Shown: positions 48,473 to 58,021 of the stretch, one piece after another | How the letters are laid out: the number at the start of each line of letters is the position of its first letter | Numbering within the stretch: the first letter of the stretch is position 1 | Assembly: GCA_024234875.1 (NCBI GenBank) | Contig: JACKNM010000006.1 | Location: 305,543 to 369,542, forward strand | DNA from: Ectothiorhodospiraceae bacterium | GTDB taxonomy: Bacteria > Pseudomonadota > Gammaproteobacteria > HK1 | Length of the DNA: 64,000 nucleotides | Reading direction: 5' to 3' | Program-made: the position numbers and the translations under genes | Notes under the pieces: generated by a model | Databases searched by the model: none | Told to the model about the DNA's origin: nothing | Seen by the model: only the letters and a program-made list of their open reading frames with translations

Positions 48473-49924
48473 CTACCCACGCCAGAACGTGGGGCTGAGG
48501 ATGACCAGCAAGGTGAACACCTCCAGGCGCCCGAGCAGCATGGCCACGCAGAGCATCCACTTCGCGGCGCTGCCGATCTCGCCGTAGTGGGCGGCGACGT
48601 CGCCGAGCCCGGGGCCGAGGTTGTTCATACACGCGGCGGTGGCCGAGAAGGCCGTCACCTGGTCCATTCCGGTCGCCATCAACGCGAGCATGATGAGCGC
48701 GAAGGTCGCGACGTAGGTGGCGAAGAAGCCCCATACCGCGTCCACCACCCGCGGCGGCATGCTCACCCCGCCGACCTTGATCGGGACGATGGCATTCGGA
48801 TGCACCAGGCGCAGGATCTCGCGCCGACCCTGCTTGAACAGCAGCAGCACGCGGATCACCTTGAGGCCGCCGCCGGTCGACCCCGCGCAGCCGCCGACGA
48901 AGCTCGCGAACAGCAGCAGCACCGGCAGGAAGCTCGGCCAGGCGTGATAGCCGGCGGTCGTGAACCCGGTGGTGGTGCTGACCGAGACGCTCTGGAAGAC
49001 GCCGTGGCGGACCGAGGCCGCGAGGGTGTCGAAGGTGCCGGACAGGTAGAGGTAGGCCGACGTCACCACCGAGAGCGCGGCCAGCAAGGCGACGTAGGTG
49101 CGCAGCTCGCTGTCGGCCAGGTAGCCGCGGGTGCTCCGTGACTGCCAGGCGGTGAAGTGGAGGGCGAAGTTCACACCGGCGAGCGTCATGAACACCACCG
49201 CGACCACCTCGACCATCGGGTTGCCGAAGTGGCCGATGCTCGCGTCGTGGGTCGAGAAGCCGCCGATGGCGACGGTCGCGAAGCTGTGCCCGACGGCGTC
49301 GAACCAGCCCATGCCGGCGAGATGGTAGGCGAGCGCGCAGGCGATGGTGAGCCCGAGGTAGATGTACCAGAGCGCCTTGGCGGTCTCGGTGATGCGCGGC
49401 GTGAGCTTGGTGTCCTTGATCGGGCCCGGCGTCTCGGCCCGGTAGAGCTGCATGCCGCCGACACCGAGCATCGGCAGCACCGCGACCGCGAGCACGATGA
49501 TGCCCATGCCGCCCAGCCATTGCAGGAGCTGGCGGTAGAACAGCATCGACGGCGGCATCTCGTCGAGGCCGACGAGCACCGTCGCCCCGGTGGTGGTCAG
49601 TCCGGAGATGGACTCGAAGACGGCATCGGCCACCGTCAGGCCGGGCAGGTCGGAGAGCAGCAGTGGCACGCTTCCGGTGAGCCCGAGGCTGACCCAGAAC
49701 AGGACCACCACCAGGAAGCCGTCGCGCAATCGCAGCTCACGTCGCTCGCGGCGCACCGGCAGCCACAGCGCGAGGCCCCCGGCGAGGACGACCCCGAGGG
49801 CGCTCGAGAACGCGCGGTCCGCGCCGTCCGCGTAGTACCAGGACACCGCGAGCGGCGGCACCATGGTCAGGCTGAACAGGCAGAGCAGGATGCCGAGGAT
49901 GCGTTGGATGCTGGTGAGCTGCAA
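48473..49924 (-). CDS. trkH: Trk system potassium uptake protein TrkH
   Basis: Polytopic K+ channel subunit of 483 residues with about ten membrane helices and four selectivity-filter loops (LTTTGATVL, IGGFSTHDAS, STTTGFTTAGY and TAACMNNLGPGLG). Further family motif: GGCAGSTGGGLKVIRVLLLFK. It works with the NAD-binding regulator TrkA encoded 48 bp upstream. The two form the end of the def-to-trkH minus-strand block, a common gammaproteobacterial order. Confidence 0.96.
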   Translation of the reverse strand: MQLTSIQRILGILLCLFSLTMVPPLAVSWYYADGADRAFSSALGVVLAGGLALWLPVRRERRELRLRDGFLVVVLFWVSLGLTGSVPLLLSDLPGLTVADAVFESISGLTTTGATVLVGLDEMPPSMLFYRQLLQWLGGMGIIVLAVAVLPMLGVGGMQLYRAETPGPIKDTKLTPRITETAKALWYIYLGLTIACALAYHLAGMGWFDAVGHSFATVAIGGFSTHDASIGHFGNPMVEVVAVVFMTLAGVNFALHFTAWQSRSTRGYLADSELRTYVALLAALSVVTSAYLYLSGTFDTLAASVRHGVFQSVSVSTTTGFTTAGYHAWPSFLPVLLLFASFVGGCAGSTGGGLKVIRVLLLFKQGRREILRLVHPNAIVPIKVGGVSMPPRVVDAVWGFFATYVATFALIMLALMATGMDQVTAFSATAACMNNLGPGLGDVAAHYGEIGSAAKWMLCVAMLLGRLEVFTLLVILSPTFWRG

Positions 49925-49972
49925 TGAACTGGTCCGCTGCCGCGAATGGCCGCGCCGGTCGGCGGCGGTGGG

Positions 49973-51346
49973 TCAGAGGAAGGTGACCCCGACCTGGAAC
50001 AGCCGCTCGACCTCGCGGATCCGCTTCTTGTCGACGAGGAACAGGATCACGTGATCGCCGGCCTCCACCACGGTGTCGTGGTGGGCCACGATGACTTGCT
50101 CGCCCCGCACGATGGCGTCGATCGTCGCGCCCTTGGGCAGCCGAATGTCCTCCACCGCGCGCCCGACCACCCGCGACGTGCGGCGGTCGCCGTGAGCCAC
50201 GGCCTCGATCGCCTCGGCTGCTCCGCGGCGCAGCGAGTGTACCGCGACCACGTCGCCGCGGCGCACGTGGGTGAGCAGGCTGCTGATGGTGGTCTGCTGC
50301 GGCGAGATCGCGATGTCGATCAGGCCCTCCTGGACGAGGTCGACGTAGGCGCCGCGGTTGATCAGCGCCATCGCCTTGCGGGCGCCGAGACGCTTGGCCA
50401 GCATCGACGACAGGATGTTGACCTGATCGTCGTTGGTCACCGCGCAGAAGACGTCCATCGAGTCGATGTTCTCCTCTCGCAGCAGCTCCTCGTCGGCGGC
50501 GTCACCGCGCAGCACGATGGTGCGCTCGAGCGTCTCGGAGAGCTGGTGCGCGCCCTTGGCGTCGAACTCGATGAGCTTGACGTCGTAGGACGTCTCCAGG
50601 GCGCGCGCGAGGCGGCGGCCGATGTTGCCGCCGCCGGCGAGCATCACCCGGCGCACCGGTCGGTCGAGCCGGCGCAGCTCGCCGATGATGGTGCGGATGT
50701 GCTCGGCCGCGGCGACGAAGAACACCTCGTCGTCGATCTCGATGATGGTGTCGCCCTCGGGGACGATGGCCGCGCCCCGCCGAAAGATGGCCGCGACCCG
50801 CATGTCCACCCCCGGCATTCGCGACGGCAGCTCGCGAAGGGCACGGCCGACCAGCGGTCCGCCGTGATACGCCTTCACGCCCACCAGCCGAACGCGTCCC
50901 TGGGCGAAGTCGAGCACCTGGAGCGCCCCCGGGATCTCGATCAGGCGCTGGATGTACTCGGTGACGAGCTGCTCGGGGCTGATGTGGACGTCCACCGGCA
51001 GCCCGTCCTGGGAGAAGAGTTGCGGGTGGCTCAGGTACTCGGCGGCGCGCACCCGGGCGATCTTGGTCGGGGTGTGGAACAGCGTGTACACGACCTGGCA
51101 GGCGACCATGTTGGTCTCGTCGCTGCTGGTGACCGCGAGGACCATGTCCGCGTCCTCCGCACCGGCGCGCGCGAGCACCGTCGGATGGCTCGCGTTGCCG
51201 AGCACGGTGCGGATGTCGAGGTGGTCCTGGAGCATGCGCAGCCGCTCCGCGTCGGTGTCCACCACGGTGATGTCGTTGGCCTCGCTGGCCAGGTTCTCGG
51301 CCACGGTGCTCCCGACCTGGCCGGCGCCGAGGATGATGATCTTCAT
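49973..51346 (-). CDS. trkA: Trk system potassium uptake regulator TrkA
   Basis: Cytoplasmic 457-residue regulator. Two tandem RCK units each have an NAD-binding Rossmann domain (IIILGAGQVGSTVAENLA at 2-19 and VMLAGGGNIGRRLARALE near 233) and a TrkA-C domain. It gates TrkH in response to nucleotides. It lies between ntrX (34 bp upstream) and trkH. Confidence 0.97.
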   Translation of the reverse strand: MKIIILGAGQVGSTVAENLASEANDITVVDTDAERLRMLQDHLDIRTVLGNASHPTVLARAGAEDADMVLAVTSSDETNMVACQVVYTLFHTPTKIARVRAAEYLSHPQLFSQDGLPVDVHISPEQLVTEYIQRLIEIPGALQVLDFAQGRVRLVGVKAYHGGPLVGRALRELPSRMPGVDMRVAAIFRRGAAIVPEGDTIIEIDDEVFFVAAAEHIRTIIGELRRLDRPVRRVMLAGGGNIGRRLARALETSYDVKLIEFDAKGAHQLSETLERTIVLRGDAADEELLREENIDSMDVFCAVTNDDQVNILSSMLAKRLGARKAMALINRGAYVDLVQEGLIDIAISPQQTTISSLLTHVRRGDVVAVHSLRRGAAEAIEAVAHGDRRTSRVVGRAVEDIRLPKGATIDAIVRGEQVIVAHHDTVVEAGDHVILFLVDKKRIREVERLFQVGVTFL

Positions 51347-51380
51347 GGGTGCCCGTATCGGTGCTGCCGGCGCTGCGTGC

Positions 51381-52757
51381 TCATGTCGCGCCGTCGAGGA
51401 TACGCTTCGGCTCCACTCCGAGCGCGCGCATCTTGCGATAGAGGTGCGTGCGCTCCATGCCCACGCGGGTGGCGAGCTTGCTGATGTTGCCGCCGGTCAA
51501 CTTGATCTGGTGCTCGAGGTAGATGCGCTCGTAGAGGTCGCGCGCCTCCTTCAGCGGGAGGTCGAACCCCGGCAGCTCGCCACTCGGGCGCGGGCGAGGG
51601 ACCTGGCCGAGCGCGCCGTCGATCTCGGTGTGGTCGATGTCGGCGCCGCTACCGAGGATCAGCAGCCGGTGCACCAGGTTCTTCAGCTCGCGCACGTTGC
51701 CCGGCCACTCGTGGTGGCGCAGCCGATTCTGCGCCCCGACGGTGAAGCGGCGGAACGGGAGGCTCTCGCGCCGGGCCAACAGATCGACGTAGTAGCCGAG
51801 GAGCTCGATGACGTCCTCGCGCCGCTCGCGCAGCGGCGGAACATGGATCGGCACCACGTTGAGGCGGTAGTACAGATCCTCGCGCAGCCGCCCTTCCTCG
51901 ACCGCGCGCGCCGGATCGCGCGAGGTCGCTGCCACCACCCGCACGTCGATGCTGACCGGTGCCGCGCCGTCGACGCGCAGGAACGACTGGTGCGTCATCG
52001 CGCTCAGCAGTCGGGCCTGGACCCGCGGCTCCATGTCGACGAAGTCCTCGATGAACAGGGTTCCGCCGTTGGCCTGCTCGAGCGCGCCGAAATGGACGTG
52101 GCCGGCCTCCTCGCGCCCGAACAGCTCGGCGGCGGAGTTCTCGCCGCGGAGCCCGCTCATCGGCACGCGCACGAAGGGTCCCCCGGCGCGCGCGCTCAGC
52201 GCGTGCAGATAGCGCGCGCAGACCTCCTTGCCGCTGCCGGACTCACCGATGATCAGGACCGAGGTGTCGTGCTGGGCGATGCGCTGCACCCGCTCACGCA
52301 GATCCTGCATCACGCGCGAGCGCCCGATCGGCTCCGACACCGCGTCGGTCTCGTGCCGCAACCCCTGGTTCTCGCGCCGGAGCTTGGCGTGGTCGAGGGC
52401 ATGCTCGACCGCGATCAGCAGCTTCGCCATCGACAGCGGCTTCTCGATGAAGTCGTAGGCGCCGAGCCGCGTCGCCTCGACCGCGGTCTCGATGGTGCCG
52501 TGGCCGGACATCATCACCACCGGCGGCGTCTCGCCGGCATCCTGTGCCCACTCCTTGAGCAGGCTGATGCCGTCGACCTCCGGCATCCAGATGTCGAGCA
52601 GGACCAGGTCCGGTCGACGTCGGCGCCGCGACTCGCGGGCATCCTCCGCGCCCAGCGCGACACTCACCTCGTAGCCCTCGTCCTCCAAGATCTCCTTGAC
52701 CAGTGAGCCGATGTCCGGCTCGTCGTCGACTACCAGGATGTGAGCGCCTGTCCTCAT
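51381..52757 (-). CDS. ntrX: NtrX-type response regulator with degenerate sigma-54 contact loop
   Basis: Response regulator of 458 residues: receiver (about 5-120; phospho-acceptor aspartate in LVLLDIWMPEVDG, lysine in FIEKPLS), AAA+ domain (about 145-385; Walker A GESGSGKE) and a Fis-type DNA-binding helix (ISKLATRVGMERTHLYRKMR). The GAFTGA loop that touches sigma-54 is missing: the region reads ELFGREEAGHVHFGALEQA. The Walker B end reads FIEDF instead of the usual acidic D-E pair. It probably regulates without activating sigma-54 in the classical way. The ATG overlaps the ntrY stop. Confidence 0.93.
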   Translation of the reverse strand: MRTGAHILVVDDEPDIGSLVKEILEDEGYEVSVALGAEDARESRRRRRPDLVLLDIWMPEVDGISLLKEWAQDAGETPPVVMMSGHGTIETAVEATRLGAYDFIEKPLSMAKLLIAVEHALDHAKLRRENQGLRHETDAVSEPIGRSRVMQDLRERVQRIAQHDTSVLIIGESGSGKEVCARYLHALSARAGGPFVRVPMSGLRGENSAAELFGREEAGHVHFGALEQANGGTLFIEDFVDMEPRVQARLLSAMTHQSFLRVDGAAPVSIDVRVVAATSRDPARAVEEGRLREDLYYRLNVVPIHVPPLRERREDVIELLGYYVDLLARRESLPFRRFTVGAQNRLRHHEWPGNVRELKNLVHRLLILGSGADIDHTEIDGALGQVPRPRPSGELPGFDLPLKEARDLYERIYLEHQIKLTGGNISKLATRVGMERTHLYRKMRALGVEPKRILDGAT

Positions 52758-55009
52758 ACCGCCTCGCGATGGGTGGATTGGCCTCGACTCGCATGACCGG
52801 AAGCGTCGACGGCGAGGCGCAGCACCACGCTCGCGCCACCGTCGGGCTCGTTCTCGGCGCGGACCGTGCCGCCGTGCTCCTCGACGATCTTCTTCACGAT
52901 GGCGAGCCCGAGCCCGGTTCCCTTGGTCTTGGTGGTGACGTAGGGCTCGAACACGCGGTCGACGATGTCGGCCGGGAAGCCCGGGCCGTGGTCGCGCACC
53001 CGCACCTCGATCGCCCGGCGCCCCTCGGCCTCGACGAGCGCGGTGTGCACCGTCACTCGCGCCGGGCCGTCGGGCTGGGCCTCGATGGCGTTCTTGATCA
53101 GGTTGTGCAGCACCTGGCGGAGCTGGTCCGGGTCGGCCGCGGGCATCGGTAGATCGCAGGCCAGCTCGAGCGCGATCGTCTGTCGCTCCGGCGCCGCCCG
53201 GTAGAGCTCGGTGACGTCGGTGATCACGTCGTTCACGTCGACCGGAATGGCCTGCATGCGTGGGCTTCGCGCGTAGTCGGAGAAGGCGTTCACCATCTCC
53301 TTCATCGCCTCGACGTGCTGCACGATGGTCCGCGTCAGCCGGTCGAGCGCCTCGCCCTCGGCCTCCGACATCGTGCGCAGGTACTTGTGGCGCAGCCGCT
53401 CGGCGGAGAGCTGGATCGGGGTGAGCGGATTCTTGATCTCGTGGGCCAGCCGCCGCGCCACCTCGCTCCAGGCGGCGTTGCGCTGCGCCTGGACCAGCGC
53501 GGTGATGTCGTCCAGCACCAGCACGTGCCCGGCGTGTGAGCCGTCTGCGGCCGGCAGTGGGCTTCCGCTCACCGTCAGCATCTTGCGGGTGATCGGCCCC
53601 TGGACCGTCACCTCCTCGCGCCACTCCCCGCTGGCCGCGACCGTCGCCGCGGCGAGCTGGTGGCGGATGGCCTCGGCCAGCGGCACCAGCTCGGGGTGGT
53701 GGGCGGCGAAGCTCTCGAGCGGCGCGTCGGTGTCACGCTCGGGGTCGAGGCCCAGGATCTGGACCGCGGCGTGGTTGGCGGTGTGCAGGCGGCCCTCGGG
53801 GTCGACCGTCAGCACCCCGGTGGAGAGCCGTGACAGCACCGCCTCGAGGTAGGTGCGGCTCTCCTCGACCTCGAGCTGGCTGCGCCGGGTCTCGTCGCGC
53901 GCGCGGGCGAGGCGACGCGTCATCTCGTTGAACGAGTCGACCAGAAAGCCGACCTCGTCGCGGCTCGGCTGCGCCGCGAGCTGGGTCTCGTAGTCGCCCG
54001 CCGCCACCGCCTGGGTCCCCTGCGCGAGGTCGCGCAACGGCGCCACCAGACGTCGAGCCGAGAACAGCGCCGCCCACACCGCGGTCAGCAGCGACAGCAG
54101 CAGCACCAGTGACAGCGTCAGCGTGAAGCTCACCTTCAGCGGCCGGCGCAGGTAGGCGAGCTCACGGTACTCCCCGTAGGCGGCCTCGACGCTGTCGGCG
54201 AGATTGCCCATGCGCTCGGTGATCGGGAACAGCGCCTGCAGGATCCGCGGCTCCGCCGTCGGCACGTCCTGGGGGATGCGCACCGCCACGCGCACGTGCA
54301 GCCCGGAGTCGCCGATCGGGTCGAGGCCGATGTAGCGCCCCGCCTGGCGGAGCTGCATCAGGATGGTGTCGGCCGGACGATTGGGCACGATGTCGGTGGG
54401 ATCGGAGTTGCTGAAGGCGATGATGTGCCCCTTTGGGGCGACCACCGTGAGCTCCGCGGCACCGCTCAGTCGACGCGCGTCGTCGAGCTGCGAGGCCATG
54501 CGATCGTCGCTGACCCGGCTGAGGTCGCTCGCCACCAGCTCGGTCTGCTTCAGGGTCTCGCGCATGCGCAACCCGAGTGCGGTCCGGCTCAGCTCGAGCG
54601 AGTCCTCGAGCGCCTTCTCCACCCGCACGTCGAACCAGCTCTCGATGCCACGGTGCAGGAACTCGAGCGAGAAGTAGTACACCACCAGCACCGGCGTGAC
54701 CGCCAGCACCACGAACATCGTCACCATGCGCACGGTGAAGCGCGCGCCCGGGCTGCGCTGGCGTACCTGGCGCAACAGGCGCACGAGGTTCCATCCGATC
54801 AACCAGGCGAGCGTGATCAGGCCGACCACGTTGACCACCAGCAACAGGGAGAACAGCTCGCCGAAGCGAGCCGAGCCGCTGGTCGCGTCGCTCATCAGGG
54901 TGAGCGAGACCATCAGCAACAGCACCAGGCCGACGATCGGCCCGGCGCCGGTGGCGACGCGGCTCAGCGCCGAAGCGGCCATTCGGACCATCCACTCGAC
55001 AGGCGCCAC
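52754..55009 (-). CDS. ntrY: NtrY-type sensor histidine kinase
   Basis: Membrane sensor kinase of 751 residues. Two N-terminal helices (about 22-40, 50-75), a third near 95-115, a periplasmic sensing region (about 115-285) and a fourth helix (about 292-315) are followed by HAMP (about 315-370), PAS (about 380-500), HisKA with the phospho-histidine in RRLAHEIKNPLTPIQLSAER, and an HATPase domain (NLIKNAIEA, DHGPGFP, TKGTGLGLAIVKKI). Partner is NtrX, overlapping by 4 bp. GTG 55009 gives the longest form; ATG 54991 or 54982 are alternatives, all overlapping the DUF4390 end. Confidence 0.93.
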   Translation of the reverse strand: MAPVEWMVRMAASALSRVATGAGPIVGLVLLLMVSLTLMSDATSGSARFGELFSLLLVVNVVGLITLAWLIGWNLVRLLRQVRQRSPGARFTVRMVTMFVVLAVTPVLVVYYFSLEFLHRGIESWFDVRVEKALEDSLELSRTALGLRMRETLKQTELVASDLSRVSDDRMASQLDDARRLSGAAELTVVAPKGHIIAFSNSDPTDIVPNRPADTILMQLRQAGRYIGLDPIGDSGLHVRVAVRIPQDVPTAEPRILQALFPITERMGNLADSVEAAYGEYRELAYLRRPLKVSFTLTLSLVLLLSLLTAVWAALFSARRLVAPLRDLAQGTQAVAAGDYETQLAAQPSRDEVGFLVDSFNEMTRRLARARDETRRSQLEVEESRTYLEAVLSRLSTGVLTVDPEGRLHTANHAAVQILGLDPERDTDAPLESFAAHHPELVPLAEAIRHQLAAATVAASGEWREEVTVQGPITRKMLTVSGSPLPAADGSHAGHVLVLDDITALVQAQRNAAWSEVARRLAHEIKNPLTPIQLSAERLRHKYLRTMSEAEGEALDRLTRTIVQHVEAMKEMVNAFSDYARSPRMQAIPVDVNDVITDVTELYRAAPERQTIALELACDLPMPAADPDQLRQVLHNLIKNAIEAQPDGPARVTVHTALVEAEGRRAIEVRVRDHGPGFPADIVDRVFEPYVTTKTKGTGLGLAIVKKIVEEHGGTVRAENEPDGGASVVLRLAVDASGHASRGQSTHREAV

Positions 55010-55566
55010 AGCGAGCTCAGATACGCGAGCGGGCGTAGCGGAGACGGCAGCGCCTCGATGTCCAGACGCACCCGCAACCGCAGCAGGTAATGCTCCTCGG
55101 CGGCGATCGCATGGGCGTCGATCATCGGGAAGTCGGTGACGCGACCGAGACTCGCGCGCATCTCGCGAAAGGTCTGGTAGGTCATCGCCTCGCCCGACGC
55201 CTCGTTGGTGACGACGTACTGGCCGCTGAGCGCGTGCTTGCGGATTCGATAGCGCGCGGAGACGGCGCCCACGCGCTCGTCGAGGAAGCGGCGCTCGCGC
55301 ATGATCTCCATGTCGATGACCACGGTGAGCGGGACGCCGTTCTCGAGCGCCTCCAGGGACTCGTCGCTGAAGTCGAAATCGATGGTCGCGTCGAGGCGGT
55401 AGACGTCGTCGAGGAGCCGCACCGCCACCGACTCGACCCGGAAGCCGGCGCCCGGGGCGTCGGCGGTGAGCGCCGGGCGCGCGCCGAGCGCGAGCAGCAG
55501 CATCGCGACCAGCAGCGGCAGGCCGGGCAGACGCGCGGGCGCGGCTTCAGCGTCGGGCGAGCAGGG
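54964..55566 (-). CDS. DUF4390 family exported protein
   Basis: A 200-residue protein with a signal peptide (about 15-34, LPLLVAMLLLALGARPALTA). The mature part is a conserved beta-rich domain: VYRLDATIDFDFSDESLEAL, LTVVIDMEIMRERRFLD, YRIRKHALSGQYVVTNEASG. These match DUF4390, whose gene regularly sits between rsmB and ntrY in gammaproteobacteria. Function unknown; periplasmic location and linkage suggest a link to NtrY sensing. Both ends overlap neighbours (20 bp with rsmB, 46 bp with ntrY). ATG 55566 was chosen for the signal peptide. Confidence 0.85.
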   Translation of the reverse strand, partial: PCSPDAEAAPARLPGLPLLVAMLLLALGARPALTADAPGAGFRVESVAVRLLDDVYRLDATIDFDFSDESLEALENGVPLTVVIDMEIMRERRFLDERVGAVSARYRIRKHALSGQYVVTNEASGEAMTYQTFREMRASLGRVTDFPMIDAHAIAAEEHYLLRLRVRLDIEALPSPLRPLAYLSSLWRLSSGWSEWPLRR

Positions 55567-56944
55567 CATAGTAGAAGCCGTCCATGCCGGAGCCGTGGTC
55601 GCCATTCGGGCCGTCGTCACCCGGAAGGACCTGGCGACCGAAGCGGGTCGGGCGACCCCAGGTTGCTGCCATCGACCGGCCGACCGCGTCGTGGCGGTCC
55701 GCCAGGAACGACTCGATCACGCGATCGTTTTCTCGGGGCAGGACGGAGCACGTAGCGTACAACAGGCGCCCATCAGCGGCCAGCAAGGGCCACAGCGCGT
55801 CGAGTAGCCGGCGTTGCAGCGCGGCCAGCGCGTCGACGTCCTCGGGACGGCGCAGGACCTTGATGTCTGGATTGCGGCGGATCACGCCGGTCGCGCTGCA
55901 CGGCGCGTCGAGGAGGATGCGGTCGAACGGCCGACCGTCCCACCAGCTCCCGGGGTCGGTGGCATCGCCGACGACCACCTCGGCGGCGAGGCCGAGGCGG
56001 GCAATCGTCGCGCGGATCGACTCGGCGCGGGTCGGGTCGATCTCGACTGCGGTCAGGGCCCCGATCTCCGGATACCGCTCGAGCAGGTGCGCGGCCTTGC
56101 CACCCGGGGCCGCGCAGGCGTCGAGCACCCGCATCCCCGGTGCCGGCGCGAGCAGCGGCGCGGCGAGCTGGGCGGCGCCGTCCTGGACCGACACCTCGCC
56201 GGCATCGAACCCCGGCAGACGCTCGACCGGCACCGGTGTGGCGAGCGCGATGCCGGCATCGGCGTGGGGCAGCGTGCTGCCGTCCAGACCGACCTCGCGG
56301 AGGCGGGCCAGGTACGTGTCCGGATCGGTGAGCCGACGGTTCACGCGCAGATGCATCGGCGGATGGGCATTGCCGGCGGCGACGATGCGCGCATGGTCCT
56401 CCGGCCACGCGGCCGCGAGCGCGCAGAGCAGCCAGGCGGGGTGCGCGAGACGGGCCTGGGGCTCGGCATCGGCGGCGGCGAGGATGGCGTCGCGCTCGCG
56501 CTGCAGCCGCCGCAGGCAGGCGTTGACGAGTCCGCTCGCCCAGGGCTTGCCGAGGAGGCGCGCCGCGCCGACGGTCGCGGAGACCGCGGCGTGCGCGGGG
56601 ATCCGCAGATGCAGGAGCTGGTACACGCCGAGATGCAGCAGGCATCGGACCTCGAGCTCGCGCTCCGGCAGGTCACGGCTGAGCAACTGGTCGACGATTG
56701 CCCGCAGGCGCCAGTGCCAGCGCAGCGCGCCGGTGCAGAGCTCACGCCGCAACGCGACGTCGCGCTCGTCGACCGGCGCGCCGGCGGCGAGGGGAGGAGC
56801 CTCGGCGAGCGCCACCCCGAGGGTGCGACCGCGGCCCAGCACCGCCGCCAGGACCTGCGCCGCCGCGGCGCGGAGCGCGGCCCCCGCATCGGCCGGAGGT
56901 CGTCCGGGCGGTCGCGCGCGCCGACGGCGGCTCTCCTTCACCAC
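55547..56944 (-). CDS. rsmB: 16S rRNA (cytosine-967-C5)-methyltransferase RsmB
   Basis: SAM-dependent RNA methyltransferase of 465 residues (E. coli 429). An N-terminal NusB-like RNA-binding domain (about 20-165) precedes the catalytic domain (about 245-465). Motifs: VLDACAAPGGKAAHLLE, the first cysteine in LLDAPCSATGVIRRNPDIK and the nucleophile cysteine in YATCSVLPREN. The GTG start is 6 bp after the fmt stop. The arginine-rich first 15 residues make the start slightly uncertain. Confidence 0.95.
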   Translation of the reverse strand: MVKESRRRRARPPGRPPADAGAALRAAAAQVLAAVLGRGRTLGVALAEAPPLAAGAPVDERDVALRRELCTGALRWHWRLRAIVDQLLSRDLPERELEVRCLLHLGVYQLLHLRIPAHAAVSATVGAARLLGKPWASGLVNACLRRLQRERDAILAAADAEPQARLAHPAWLLCALAAAWPEDHARIVAAGNAHPPMHLRVNRRLTDPDTYLARLREVGLDGSTLPHADAGIALATPVPVERLPGFDAGEVSVQDGAAQLAAPLLAPAPGMRVLDACAAPGGKAAHLLERYPEIGALTAVEIDPTRAESIRATIARLGLAAEVVVGDATDPGSWWDGRPFDRILLDAPCSATGVIRRNPDIKVLRRPEDVDALAALQRRLLDALWPLLAADGRLLYATCSVLPRENDRVIESFLADRHDAVGRSMAATWGRPTRFGRQVLPGDDGPNGDHGSGMDGFYYALLARR

Positions 56945-56950
56945 TGGCGG

Positions 56951-57952
56951 TCAGGCGCGCGGTCGAGGCTGGTCGGAGGTCGCCATCGGCGGAGTCCCCT
57001 GGCCGGACGTGAGCTGGTCGACGAGCGCCGCGCCCGGCCGCAAGGTGCGCGCATTGAGGTAGTCCGACACCGGCATTCGCCGCCCGCCCGCCGGTTGCAC
57101 CTCGGTGAGCAGGAGCCCCCCGACGGCGCATGCCACCAGGATGCCGTCGCGATCCGCCCTGACGACGGTGCCCGGGGCGGCGCCGCCGGCGGCGCCGCAT
57201 GCGTGTGCGCGCCAGACGCGGAGGCCTGCGGCCGAATCCGACGTCGCCACATGGGCCACTGGCCAGGGGTCGAAGGCGCGGACCATGCGCTCGAGCTCCA
57301 CCGCCGGGCGCAGCCAGTCGAGCGCCGCGTCGGCCTTGCCGATCTTCGGCGCATGGGTCGCGCGCGCGTCGTCTTGAGGAACGGGGCTACGGCGAGCGGC
57401 GACGATGTCCGGCAACGCCTCGAGCAGGGCGCGCGCGCCGAGCGCTGCCAGCCGGTCGTGCAAGGTGCCGCCGGTATCCTCGGGCTCTACCGGGGTCGAC
57501 ACCGTGTGCCACACCGGTCCGGTATCGAGGCCGACGTCCATCTGCATGATCGACACCCCGGTCTCGCCGTCGCCGGCGAGGATGGCGTGCTGGATCGGTG
57601 CCGCGCCGCGCCACCGCGGAAGCAGCGAGGCGTGGACGTTGACGCAGCCGAGACGCGGCAGGGCCAACACCGTCGGCGGCAGGAGCAGTCCGTAGGCGAC
57701 CACCACCAGCAGGTCGGGCGCGAGCGCACGCAACGCCTCCACTGCCGCCGGGTCGCGCAGGGTGGGCGGTTGTCGAACCGGCAGACCGGCGGCCTCGGCG
57801 GCGGACTTCACCGCGCTCGGCCGCGGCCGGCGGCCGCGACCTGCCGGTCGGTCGGGTTGGGTCAGGACGCAGCACGGCACGTGGCCGGCCGCGATGAGTG
57901 CCTCGAGGACGGTGGCCGCGAATTCCGGGGTGCCGGCGAAAGCGATGCGCAT
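56951..57952 (-). CDS. fmt: Methionyl-tRNA formyltransferase
   Basis: Formylates initiator Met-tRNA; 333 residues. Motifs: MRIAFAGTPEFAATVLEAL at the start, the SLLP formyl-folate site in NVHASLLPRWRGAAPIQHAI (catalytic N/H/D triad region), GVSIMQMDVGLDTGPV and a C-terminal OB-like domain (about 210-315). Second gene of the def-fmt-rsmB group, 69 bp after def. The C-terminus has a short extra tail compared with E. coli (315). Confidence 0.96.
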   Translation of the reverse strand: MRIAFAGTPEFAATVLEALIAAGHVPCCVLTQPDRPAGRGRRPRPSAVKSAAEAAGLPVRQPPTLRDPAAVEALRALAPDLLVVVAYGLLLPPTVLALPRLGCVNVHASLLPRWRGAAPIQHAILAGDGETGVSIMQMDVGLDTGPVWHTVSTPVEPEDTGGTLHDRLAALGARALLEALPDIVAARRSPVPQDDARATHAPKIGKADAALDWLRPAVELERMVRAFDPWPVAHVATSDSAAGLRVWRAHACGAAGGAAPGTVVRADRDGILVACAVGGLLLTEVQPAGGRRMPVSDYLNARTLRPGAALVDQLTSGQGTPPMATSDQPRPRA

Positions 57953-58021
57953 GGGGGTGTCGACTCGAGCAGTGGGTCTCGGATCCGCGAGCTGCGCCGC
58001 CGAGACCGCGGGCGCGGTCGC

